A DNA stretch of 45,439 nt from Alphaproteobacteria bacterium. Lineage in GTDB: Bacteria; Pseudomonadota; Alphaproteobacteria; RF32; CAG-239. The translations under genes and the position numbers were made by a program. Location: the NCBI GenBank assembly GCA_017471705.1, contig JAFUSH010000019.1:1-45439 (forward strand), given 5' to 3'. Positions within the stretch are counted from its first letter, which is position 1. Each line of letters starts with the position of its first letter. Shown here piece by piece: positions 26,174 through 33,820 of this stretch. The notes under the pieces are model-generated. The model saw nothing but the letters and a program-made list of their open reading frames with translations. It did no database searches and was not told where the DNA came from.

Positions 26174-26609
26174 GTGTCATCCCTCGTTTTCATCAGAAAA
26201 CGTCAGAGGATCTACCGATTGAATTAATTCGAAGATACCTTGATTTTGCCAGTCGGCAAAAAGGTATGACATAAAGAAATAATAAAGTGTCATCCCTCGT
26301 TTTCGTCAGAAAACGTCAGAGGATCTACCGATTGAATTAATTCGAAGATACTTTGATTTTGCCGGTCGGCAAAAAGGTATGACATAAAGAAATAATAAAG
26401 TGTCATCCCTCGTTTTCGTCAGAAAACGTCCGAGGATATACCGATTGAATTAATTCGAAGATACCTTGATTTTGCCAGTCGGCAAAAAGGTATGACATAA
26501 AGAAATAATAAAGTGTCATCCCTCGTTTTCGTCAGAAAACGTCAGAGGATCTACCGATTGAATTAATTCGAAGATACCTTGACCTCGCCAAAGCTCGGAG
26601 GTATGACAT
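26174..26609. repeat. tandem array of four 113-bp palindromic units
   Basis: Units start at 26174, 26287, 26400 and 26513, an exact 113-base period; the last is cut after its second stem. Each unit begins GTCATCCC and ends GGTATGACAT, so its ends are inverted. It contains stem 1 CGTTTTC/GAAAACG, a central GAATTAATTC palindrome, and stem 2 ATACCTTGATTTTGCC against GGCAAAAAGGTAT. Stem 1 read on the other strand matches the single modules at 30939 and 31027. In the fourth unit stem 2 is replaced by a different but still paired sequence (ACCTCGCC/AGCTCGGAGGT). Few point changes separate the copies, so amplification looks recent. Confidence 0.9.
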
Positions 26610-26693
26610 TTTAAGATATTAATTACTGACTATAGTTTTTGCCATACATAAATCATAATAAGAATTATGGAAAGTTTTATAAGGAGAACGTCA

Positions 26694-29600
26694 ATGAAAA
26701 AGAATATTAAAAATAACATTGCACAAAAGGGCGGCTTGATGATAGAAGCCTTGGCTATGCTTGGTTTGATAGCGGTCGTTACCCCGACAATGTATAAAAA
26801 ATCTGCCGAAAGAACCTTGGAAGTAGAAGATATTAATACTGCCGATACGGTTCGCTCATATATGGGAGCAGCGGAAGCCTATATGGCGGCTAATTATCGG
26901 AATTTGATAAAAGAAATGACCGAGGGAGAAGACGAAGAGGGCAATCCTGTTGAAAAGAACGAAACCGTAAAAGAAGTTTCGTGGTCTGATATTCAGCCGT
27001 ATATGCCGTATGGTTTCAACAACGGCAAGGCTTTGTATGATTACAATTCTCCGAAAATTGCCATTGTGCGTCAGGGCAGTAATCTGACGGCGTTTGCGTT
27101 GTTTCCGGCAAAAAGTGCCGGCGGTTTGGGGCAGGAAAGAACTTCGCGTATAGCTTCGTTAATCGGTGCTAACGGCGGATACACTAAAGCGGATAAGTCG
27201 GCACACGGCATCGGCGGTGTATGGAATTTGAGTGCAAATGATGTTAAAGATGTTTTCGGTTCAAACAGTAATAATGAGTTCTCCTTAGTGACCGCATCAT
27301 CTAATGTTATCAACAGCACTTCCGGCGCCGGCGCGGTAGAAAATACCAAATATCTGCAAAGAACGGCAGAAAATACCGGTGAAAAATGGCGTAATGCAAT
27401 GCGTACCGATTTGTATATGGGAGGCGGCGATGAAGCTTCGGATCCTGATGACAGAGAAAATACCGGAAATCATAATATTTTGAACATTAACAGTTTGATT
27501 GTCGGTGCCGAAAAGGATATGGCGCATTTGGGAGAAGCAGCGGATACGGCAAATGCCAAAAACGGGCTGTACCTGAATCCTGACGGTACTAATCCGAATG
27601 CTTTAATCGGCGGTTCGGTTACGGCTTTGGTAGAAAAATTCGGTAATGAGTATGCCGGACAATTTGTGGTGGAAAAGAAAGGCGGGGAGGCGTTTTTGCG
27701 TTTCGGTAAGCCGACAATAACCAACACCGAGAATGAGGACGGAACAACAACCACCTCATCAGAATATCCGTTCCGCGTTGCCGGTAATAAAGGTAAAGTT
27801 TCCAACTGGGGCGATGTATCATTGGCTGAGAAACTGGAATCCGGCAGAAGCGTGGCAATCGGTACCTTCAATAATTCATTCAAGATTAATAATAATAATG
27901 CTACCAATGCCCGCCTGTTTTACGGTGAATCCAAAAATACTTCAGGAAATCCTGATGAACAATATGCCAAAGTATCTCTTTTGGGCGAGGAAATGTTCCA
28001 ATTAACTACCGATAATCTGGAGATTGATAACGGCTTGAATAAGGTTGGCGGTACTCACGTTATGATTGAGAAGAACGGCTTTAGTGGTGCTGATAAGGTC
28101 AGCGGTAAAGATTCCAGAGGAAACGATATATATCCTCGTTACACTAAAGACCAGACATTTCCGGTGGTGGTAGGATCCAATGCGATGGTTAAAGGTGTGC
28201 TGTCCGCCGGTCAGGTAGATACGCAGAACCTGCGTACGGCTTCTCTTTCTACAGGTTCCGGAAATGTAGATGATGAATACAAATGGCTCAATGTAGATCG
28301 TAAAGGTATAATTATCCGCGATATTAATACCGATAATACGACCACGGACGGTGATGGAAAAATATCCACTACAGGTATGTATGGTGAAGTTAGTGAAAAC
28401 AGGTATATGATGCGTACCGGCAGCGAGGACAATGATGCCAGAATTTTATTGCAGAGAAGCTCGGAAACCAATTCGGAAACCGGTGCGGTTTCTCATAGCG
28501 GTAATGTTGAAATTAAAGGCAAAGATGCCTTGTTTATGACTACAGACCCTAACGATGGTAAAGTAACCGTCAGAAATGGTCGTATGGGTATGCAGATTCA
28601 AAACCGTGATATGAATATCGGTATTAAATCCGGTGATAACATAGTGATGGATAATACCAATCCGTCCGGCAATCAGTATCGGGTGGTTGTCGGTAAAGGC
28701 GGCAACGTTGATATGGTTGGTTCCAATTTGCAAGTTCTGGATAATGACAGATACAACATTTTAACCGTCAGAGGACGTTCCAGAACAGGTGTTAACGGCG
28801 AAACTCTTGAAACTCAAGGTAATTTCGGTGCAGATGGTAAAAATAATGACTTTATTTTCCGTAATTCGGCAATGAATGACATTGATTATAATATCGCAGC
28901 GCACGGCAACGTGTTGTTCAGCTCTATGAGTTCCAGAAATGCCAACCAGATATATGGTTCCGGAGAAGGAGCTAGCAGCACTGATGATACCGCGCACTTT
29001 ATGGCAATCGGTCCGGATGATGATAAAGCCGGCGTCAATATTGCCGAAGGCACAATTGAAAACTCAGGTTCTTCAACCACTGCCGCCAATGCCAATGCTC
29101 AGCGCGTGGTGTTTGTTGATTTATCGGCTAAAAATACAGCAGCCGATTCTTATGTTAAGTTTTCTAAAGCAGCAGAAGGTTCTGAAGCTGCGCTTTCTTT
29201 GACCTCGGACAGCGGCAGTATCGGCGATGATTATAATTTACACGCCGGAACGGTTTATGTTCGCAAAGGTTTGGTTGAAGTTGTGCCGGAACCGGGGAAC
29301 GTTAGCGTAGACAGCACTACCGGACGTGCCAATAATACCTCTATGGGAGCTAACGAAGGCGGCGGTATTATCCGTGCCAGCCGAATTGTAGCCAACAACA
29401 TCAATAAATCCGGCGATGAAGAAAAAGTTCCGGAAATTTTACAATCTGGTTTGCTGGATAAGTATAACGGTAGCGGTACGGTTCGTTATGATACCTATAT
29501 GGTTAATCCGGCATATACATCGGTGATGAAGGATATTAAGCTCACTACCCGCGGCGGCGCGCGTTTGAGCGATATTTTACCGGACTTTATAACCAAAGGT

Positions 29601-30758
29601 ATTTATTTGGCCGGTAATACGTTTGATGATACCAAACAGGAAATGCGCTTTAAGTTGGCAAACGATGCATTTAAGCTTGCCGATGAGCCGACTGAAACTA
29701 TGCCGGTTACTTCAACTGAATCCGGTAAATATACATCAAATAACTGGGCATCGCCATACAGCGGTTTGGTGCCGGCTCCGCAATGTCCTCCGGGATACGG
29801 ACGTGTTATTACCATCAATCCGTATCGTTTTGAAATGGCGCAGGCCGGTCAGCTCGCTTTATCGGCAGATGCCGGTGATTCCAACAGTGCCGGATATTAT
29901 ATCAATACTTCGGAAATGACCAACAAACTCAGCCGTGCGTCTTATTCTCACGCCAAGAAAGAAGAGCTGCAAAATGAATTGATAACCAAAACTCCGGGAT
30001 TACACGAATTAAGTATTGAATGGAACAGCGGTTCAATGGGTGCAAGTATGAGCGGATTTTCAGCCGGCGGTGATGCTGTAACCGGAAACGGAAGTATTTC
30101 GGTTACAAATGCAAGCGGTTTAAAAGCTAATGTTAATATTCCGGTTTATTCGACGGATACTACCAGTCAGCAAAATGAAGAAGACCATACGAATAATTCC
30201 GCGGTATCTTCAACTTCATATGTTTTGGCGGCAGCGTCGGATGGTATGCGGCCATTGGTATTCCAACAGAGCACTTGGCTCCATACCGAAGCGGTTCCGG
30301 TAGTTCCTAATGACGGAGAAATGGGTGATCCTAACGGAACTTATGTAGGATATGATGTCGCCGGAAAATATGTCCGCGGTTGGGCAGTTTTGCAAGGTTT
30401 CTTGTATCATTATAACGAATATAAAAACTTTGCTTGCCCGACTGGAGAAAACTGTAAGGAATTGTCTCCTATCGGTAGTACTGATGAAAACGAGGTTTTG
30501 TGGAATCTGTTTCCGGTGGCGAAAAATTCTATAGGTTCGTATGTCAGCACCTATTGTTACTTTGACCGTACCAATATGTTCCAGAATTATCAAAATACGG
30601 AAGAAACTCTTAAGACTATCGAAAGAATGGATATTCTTAACGAAGTTCCTGCCGATTATGTTAAAGGAAAGACAGGTAACGCAACAAACGATGCAACGCG
30701 TAGTTCATATTATGAAAACCTGAACGACCCGACGATGAAATATAACGAAGTCTGGTAA
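26694..30758 (+). CDS. giant type IV pseudopilin / PilV-like tip adhesin
   Basis: The 1354-residue protein starts with a prepilin signal: basic KKNIKNNIAQKG, cleavage between Gly13 and Gly14, Glu18 at position +5 of the mature form, and a hydrophobic helix to about 31. Pilin subunits are usually 120-200 residues, whereas this carries an Asn/Gly/Asp-rich body of over 1000 residues with repeated short strands, like a tail fibre or beta-helix. Near the C-terminus are PAPQCPPGYGR (Cys1031) and a late TYCYFDRTNMFQ segment, which recall the PilV shufflon-type tip protein of IncI1 conjugative pili. Adhesion is therefore likely but inferred. The ATG at 26694 has AAGGAG eight bases upstream. No pilus assembly genes lie in the window. 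Confidence 0.75.
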   Translation: MKKNIKNNIAQKGGLMIEALAMLGLIAVVTPTMYKKSAERTLEVEDINTADTVRSYMGAAEAYMAANYRNLIKEMTEGEDEEGNPVEKNETVKEVSWSDIQPYMPYGFNNGKALYDYNSPKIAIVRQGSNLTAFALFPAKSAGGLGQERTSRIASLIGANGGYTKADKSAHGIGGVWNLSANDVKDVFGSNSNNEFSLVTASSNVINSTSGAGAVENTKYLQRTAENTGEKWRNAMRTDLYMGGGDEASDPDDRENTGNHNILNINSLIVGAEKDMAHLGEAADTANAKNGLYLNPDGTNPNALIGGSVTALVEKFGNEYAGQFVVEKKGGEAFLRFGKPTITNTENEDGTTTTSSEYPFRVAGNKGKVSNWGDVSLAEKLESGRSVAIGTFNNSFKINNNNATNARLFYGESKNTSGNPDEQYAKVSLLGEEMFQLTTDNLEIDNGLNKVGGTHVMIEKNGFSGADKVSGKDSRGNDIYPRYTKDQTFPVVVGSNAMVKGVLSAGQVDTQNLRTASLSTGSGNVDDEYKWLNVDRKGIIIRDINTDNTTTDGDGKISTTGMYGEVSENRYMMRTGSEDNDARILLQRSSETNSETGAVSHSGNVEIKGKDALFMTTDPNDGKVTVRNGRMGMQIQNRDMNIGIKSGDNIVMDNTNPSGNQYRVVVGKGGNVDMVGSNLQVLDNDRYNILTVRGRSRTGVNGETLETQGNFGADGKNNDFIFRNSAMNDIDYNIAAHGNVLFSSMSSRNANQIYGSGEGASSTDDTAHFMAIGPDDDKAGVNIAEGTIENSGSSTTAANANAQRVVFVDLSAKNTAADSYVKFSKAAEGSEAALSLTSDSGSIGDDYNLHAGTVYVRKGLVEVVPEPGNVSVDSTTGRANNTSMGANEGGGIIRASRIVANNINKSGDEEKVPEILQSGLLDKYNGSGTVRYDTYMVNPAYTSVMKDIKLTTRGGARLSDILPDFITKGIYLAGNTFDDTKQEMRFKLANDAFKLADEPTETMPVTSTESGKYTSNNWASPYSGLVPAPQCPPGYGRVITINPYRFEMAQAGQLALSADAGDSNSAGYYINTSEMTNKLSRASYSHAKKEELQNELITKTPGLHELSIEWNSGSMGASMSGFSAGGDAVTGNGSISVTNASGLKANVNIPVYSTDTTSQQNEEDHTNNSAVSSTSYVLAAASDGMRPLVFQQSTWLHTEAVPVVPNDGEMGDPNGTYVGYDVAGKYVRGWAVLQGFLYHYNEYKNFACPTGENCKELSPIGSTDENEVLWNLFPVAKNSIGSYVSTYCYFDRTNMFQNYQNTEETLKTIERMDILNEVPADYVKGKTGNATNDATRSSYYENLNDPTMKYNEVW

Positions 30759-30771
30759 TAGGGTACTGATT

Positions 30772-30801
30772 AAAAAACGGGGTGTGTTATCCCCGTTTTT
30801 T
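30772..30801 (+). terminator. intrinsic terminator after the pseudopilin gene
   Basis: AAAAAACGGGG pairs with CCCCGTTTTTT around an 8-base loop, 13 bases after the stop. Confidence 0.9.
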
Positions 30802-30938
30802 CATTTTAAAATGTCATTGCTTTTTCGGCGAAAGTCCGAAAATCAAGCAATCTTCGTTGTTGTTCTTCCCCTTGCAAGCAAGGGGATAAGAGGGGATAAA
30901 ATACGTCTGTATTATTGCAAGAACGCACCATTATTGAA
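30802..30938. other. intergenic stretch with two further palindromes
   Basis: A hairpin of ATTGCTTTTTCGG against CCGAAAATCAAGCAAT (one interruption) starts near 30814 inside a GTCATTGC context, and CCCCTTGC-AA-GCAAGGGG forms a perfect palindrome near 30870-30887. No open reading frame with a ribosome site is seen. Confidence 0.45.
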
Positions 30939-31116
30939 AATTAATCGGAAGACCCTCTGACGATTCCTACGGAATCGAGGGGTGACATAAATGAGGCATT
31001 CTTCGCACGGCACGGCGTGTCCGTTTAATTTAATCGGTAGCCCCCTCTGACGATTCCTACGGAATCGAGGGGTGACATATATTTGTCATTCTTCGCACGG
31101 CACGGCGTGTCCGTGC
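30939..31116. repeat. 90-bp direct repeat containing single palindromic modules
   Basis: Two copies offset by 90 bases each hold a module (30939-30988 and 31027-31078) with CGATTCC/GGAATCG stem, CCCTC/GAGGG outer pairs and end GGGGTGACAT. Each is followed by the same CATTCTTCGCACGGCACGG run leading to GCGTGTCCG, itself an imperfect palindrome. The modules equal half of a 113-bp unit. Confidence 0.75.
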
Positions 31117-31193
31117 GTCAAGGAATATGTTCTTCCAACGCGATAGCGTTGCTTCCGTTTTTCCGTTATTCTTGGACTCGCGGACTCTTTTTT

Positions 31194-31307
31194 GTCATTC
31201 TGAACCCTGAGCGTAGCGAATGGGTGAAGAATCCATTTCGTTCCGGCGGAACGAAACAACGCCGTCAGCGTTGTTGGATACTTCGCCGCAACACGGCTCA
31301 GTATGAC
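31194..31307. repeat. second dispersed repeat type with inverted GTCAT ends
   Basis: The element begins GTCATTCTGAACCC and ends GGCTCAGTATGAC, which are near-complementary. Inside are hairpins TTTCGTTCCGGCGGAACGAAA and AACGCCGTCAGCGTT. The GAGCGTAGCGAA and GAAGAATCC words are common in short repeats of many genomes. No reading frame is associated. Confidence 0.65.
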
Positions 31308-31333
31308 GATGGAATGGAGCGTTGCTTCCGCTT

Positions 31334-31385
31334 AAATCAATTCGAAGATATCTTGATTTTACCTATCGGCAAAAAGGTATGATAT
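31334..31385. repeat. single module of the dispersed repeat
   Basis: The run CAATTCGAAGATATCTTGAT, the pair TTTTACC/GGCAAAA and the end AAAAGGTATGATAT match the right half of the 113-bp unit with small changes. It lies 10 bases from the accD stop and, read on the minus strand, could serve as its terminator. Confidence 0.65.
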
Positions 31386-31395
31386 ATATATTTTA

Positions 31396-32250
31396 TTATT
31401 TTTTGATATGAGCGGTCAGAATTTTCAAAACCTTGACCAGTTCTTCTTTCATTTTAGAACGCTCAACGACCATATCAACCATACCGTGCTCCAACAAATA
31501 TTCGGCACGTTGGAAACCTTCCGGCAGTTTTTCGTGAATGGTCTGCTCAATTACCCGCGGACCGGCAAAACCAATCAAACAGCCTTTTTCGGCAATATTG
31601 ACATCGCCAAGCATTGCAAATGATGCCGAAACACCGCCTGTGGTCGGATCAGTTAAAATGGAAATAAACGGAACTCCGGCTTCTTTGAGTTCATTAACCG
31701 CAGCGGTAGTGCGAGCCATCTGCATCAGGGAAAGCATACCTTCCTGCATACGCGCTCCGCCGGAAGCTGCAACCGTAATCAAAGGTTCTCTGCTCTTAAG
31801 AGCCAAGTGAGCCGCCGTAACGATACCTTCGCCGACAGCAATTCCCATAGAACCGCCCATAAATGAAAAATCAATCGCGGCAACTATCGAGTTAATGCCG
31901 CCGATTTTACCGCGCGCAACCTGAATTGCGTCCTGACAACCGGTTGCTTTGCGATTGGCTTTCAAACGATCGCTGTATTTTTGCAAATCTTTAAATTTAA
32001 GCGGATCATCGTTAATCTGCGGCAAATCGATAATTGAATATTTTTTATTATCAAACAACAAACGAAAGCGCTTTTCCACATACAAACGCAAATGATGTCC
32101 GCAGGCCGTACAGACATAATTAGACTCCTTGAGTTCCTTAGAAAACAGCATTTGATTGCAATTCGGACATCTTACCCACAAATTATCGGCAATCTCTTTA
32201 GGAGCCGTCTTTTTTATTTTAGGACGGACAATCTCAGTAAGCCAGTTCAT
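31396..32250 (-). CDS. accD: acetyl-CoA carboxylase carboxyltransferase subunit beta
   Basis: The 284-residue subunit transfers the carboxyl group from biotin to acetyl-CoA together with AccA. The N-terminal zinc finger has Cys28, Cys31, Cys47 and Cys50 (VRCPNCNQ and VCTACGHH). The crotonase-fold core includes AASGGARMQEG and TDPTTGGVSASFA, which form oxyanion and CoA sites. Length is normal. AAAGGAAAT precedes the ATG. It is third in the minus-strand unit ihfB - LapA-like - accD, an order seen in alphaproteobacteria, where trp genes often stand in between. Confidence 0.97.
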   Translation of the reverse strand: MNWLTEIVRPKIKKTAPKEIADNLWVRCPNCNQMLFSKELKESNYVCTACGHHLRLYVEKRFRLLFDNKKYSIIDLPQINDDPLKFKDLQKYSDRLKANRKATGCQDAIQVARGKIGGINSIVAAIDFSFMGGSMGIAVGEGIVTAAHLALKSREPLITVAASGGARMQEGMLSLMQMARTTAAVNELKEAGVPFISILTDPTTGGVSASFAMLGDVNIAEKGCLIGFAGPRVIEQTIHEKLPEGFQRAEYLLEHGMVDMVVERSKMKEELVKVLKILTAHIKK

Positions 32251-32253
32251 AAA

Positions 32254-32670
32254 CTAATTTCCTTTCTTTGTCGTAACTTTTTGTTTGAATCCGCTCCACC
32301 AAGCTTTAATATTTTTCTTCTCGCCTTCAACGATATTTTGCGCTTCTTTCTGCGCCTTTTCTTGCAAACCGGCGATATCCTGTTTCAGACCGCTGACGGT
32401 TTCGTTGAGCTTGGCTTGCTCCTTGTTGAGCGCTTTGTTAGCTTTTTTCTGGCGGCGTAAATCACGTCTGAGCGGAGAATATCCGAACCAAGCTCCGATT
32501 CTCCCCATAATATATCCGTATATCAAGAAAACAATCAATACCAGTTTGGTATCAAATGGTTTTGAGTACCATATACAAGGGATTCCGTCACCTTCCGGAT
32601 CAGCGGTATATATTGCCCAAACGGCAACGGCTAAAAGCGGAATAACAATCAGATAATGCAAAAACTTCAT
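32254..32670 (-). CDS. lapA: LapA-domain (DUF1049) inner-membrane protein
   Basis: The 138-residue protein has two N-terminal membrane helices (about 3-20 and 42-62) ending in a GRIGAWFGYSPLRRDLRR stretch, then a long charged coiled coil (about 75-120) and a short basic tail. This matches the LapA/YciS type, which in E. coli works with LapB in control of LPS synthesis; here it is placed by domain shape and by the alphaproteobacterial ihfB neighbourhood. AAGGAG precedes the ATG and accD begins three bases after its stop. Confidence 0.75.
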   Translation of the reverse strand: MKFLHYLIVIPLLAVAVWAIYTADPEGDGIPCIWYSKPFDTKLVLIVFLIYGYIMGRIGAWFGYSPLRRDLRRQKKANKALNKEQAKLNETVSGLKQDIAGLQEKAQKEAQNIVEGEKKNIKAWWSGFKQKVTTKKGN

Positions 32671-32697
32671 CAGGATTCTCCTTTTGTTTATGAGGGA

Positions 32698-32988
32698 CTA
32701 TCCGTTCAGGCGATCGTGCAGTTCCTTACCGGTTTTGAAGTGTACAATATTTTTGGAAGGCACTTCCACCTTATTTTTATTTTTAGGGTTAATGGCAATT
32801 CGCGGCTTACGATTACGCACCGAAAAAGCTCCGAAACCGCGGATTTCAACTCTGTCGCCGGCAGAAAGCGTTTTGGTAATCTTATCAAAAAATACGCTGA
32901 CAATTTCATCAATTTCCTTTAATGTCAAATTAAAAGTCATATTATTCATTTTAGCGGCGATTCTCTCAACTAATTCAGATCTGGTCAA
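32698..32988 (-). CDS. ihfB: integration host factor beta subunit
   Basis: The 96-residue HU/IHF-fold protein bends DNA as a dimer. It shows the typical N-terminus TRSELVERIAAK, the RVEIRGFGAFSVR core and the KxxxVHFKTGKEL C-terminus. I call it IHF-beta rather than HU because of the TRSEL start and its lapA neighbour. The reading frame starts with TTG at 32988-32986, with GAGGATAAA just upstream, so a TTG start is well supported; the first ATG would remove the conserved N-terminal helix. The DNA-inserting arm is RKPRIAINP. Confidence 0.9.
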   Translation of the reverse strand: MTRSELVERIAAKMNNMTFNLTLKEIDEIVSVFFDKITKTLSAGDRVEIRGFGAFSVRNRKPRIAINPKNKNKVEVPSKNIVHFKTGKELHDRLNG

Positions 32989-33065
32989 TTTATCCTCACA
33001 TTAAAAAATATTTTGTTAAACTGTTACACTAATACACTTTTATTTATCATATATCCAGACAATTT

Positions 33066-33725
33066 TTACGATTTTACACAAACATCGGCCGGACGCAAAT
33101 ACAATGGTTTAGGATAATTCAATTTCTTGGCTTTGTATTTTTGTAAGGCACAAGCCGCAATATCGGCAATATTGGCGCTTTTATCCATTCGGATGGCGTG
33201 TAAAACCAAGCCGCTCGGTTTATCCAGAAAACGCTCAACTCCGTTGCCGATTAAAGTAACGGTTTGTCCTTTCAGCTTATCAATAATTTGTTCATAAGGC
33301 AAAGCGGCGGCATCTTCAAGCTTTTCCAGTTTACCGTTAAAAAGCTGAAAATAAAAATCCTCGCGCTTGGTTTCGATTATAACCGCGTTCAGTTTGGAAA
33401 GTTCCGTTATGTCAAGCGAATGAACATAAGCCTCAAAAGCCGAAACCCCTGTAATCGCCATTTGCGGACAGGCCAGTGAAAAGGCTCTGGCTGCGGCAAT
33501 CGATGAACGAACTCCCGTAAAAGACCCCGGTCCGATACAAACACCGAGCAATCCCACTTGCGCAAAAGTAAGATTGTGTCGTTTGAGTATATTTTGAATT
33601 TGCGGAATTAAAACTTCAGCTTGTCCGAAATCCATTTCTTCATCGTATTTACCTACAACTTCGGTGCCGTTTAACAGAGCAATTGCGCATCCGTTGGCAG
33701 TGGTGTCAAAAGCAAGAGTAAACAT
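33066..33725 (-). CDS. tsaB: tRNA t6A biosynthesis protein TsaB
   Basis: The 219-residue ASKHA-fold protein partners with TsaD and TsaE in making N6-threonylcarbamoyladenosine at position 37 of ANN-decoding tRNAs. The family signature GPGSFTGVRSSIAAARAFS starts at 65, and the C-terminus has the usual YPKPLYLRPADV. It lacks strong catalytic residues, as expected for the dimerisation partner. GGGGAAAA precedes the ATG. The gene stands alone, divergent from a PAS-domain gene. Confidence 0.95.
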   Translation of the reverse strand: MFTLAFDTTANGCAIALLNGTEVVGKYDEEMDFGQAEVLIPQIQNILKRHNLTFAQVGLLGVCIGPGSFTGVRSSIAAARAFSLACPQMAITGVSAFEAYVHSLDITELSKLNAVIIETKREDFYFQLFNGKLEKLEDAAALPYEQIIDKLKGQTVTLIGNGVERFLDKPSGLVLHAIRMDKSANIADIAACALQKYKAKKLNYPKPLYLRPADVCVKS

Positions 33726-33820
33726 TTTTCCCCTTTAATTAAAAAAATTAATTGCTTATTGAGGTTTATATAATATAAAATTATATTGAGAGCAAACATT
33801 TTTTGTAAAGAATTGAGAAA

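Noticed and set aside
26174..26609. CRISPR array
   Set aside because: Units are 113 bp and nearly identical throughout; there are no unique spacers between short repeats and no cas genes.
26694..30758. Active shufflon
   Set aside because: The C-terminus recalls PilV, but I see no inverted recombination sites within it and no invertase gene nearby.
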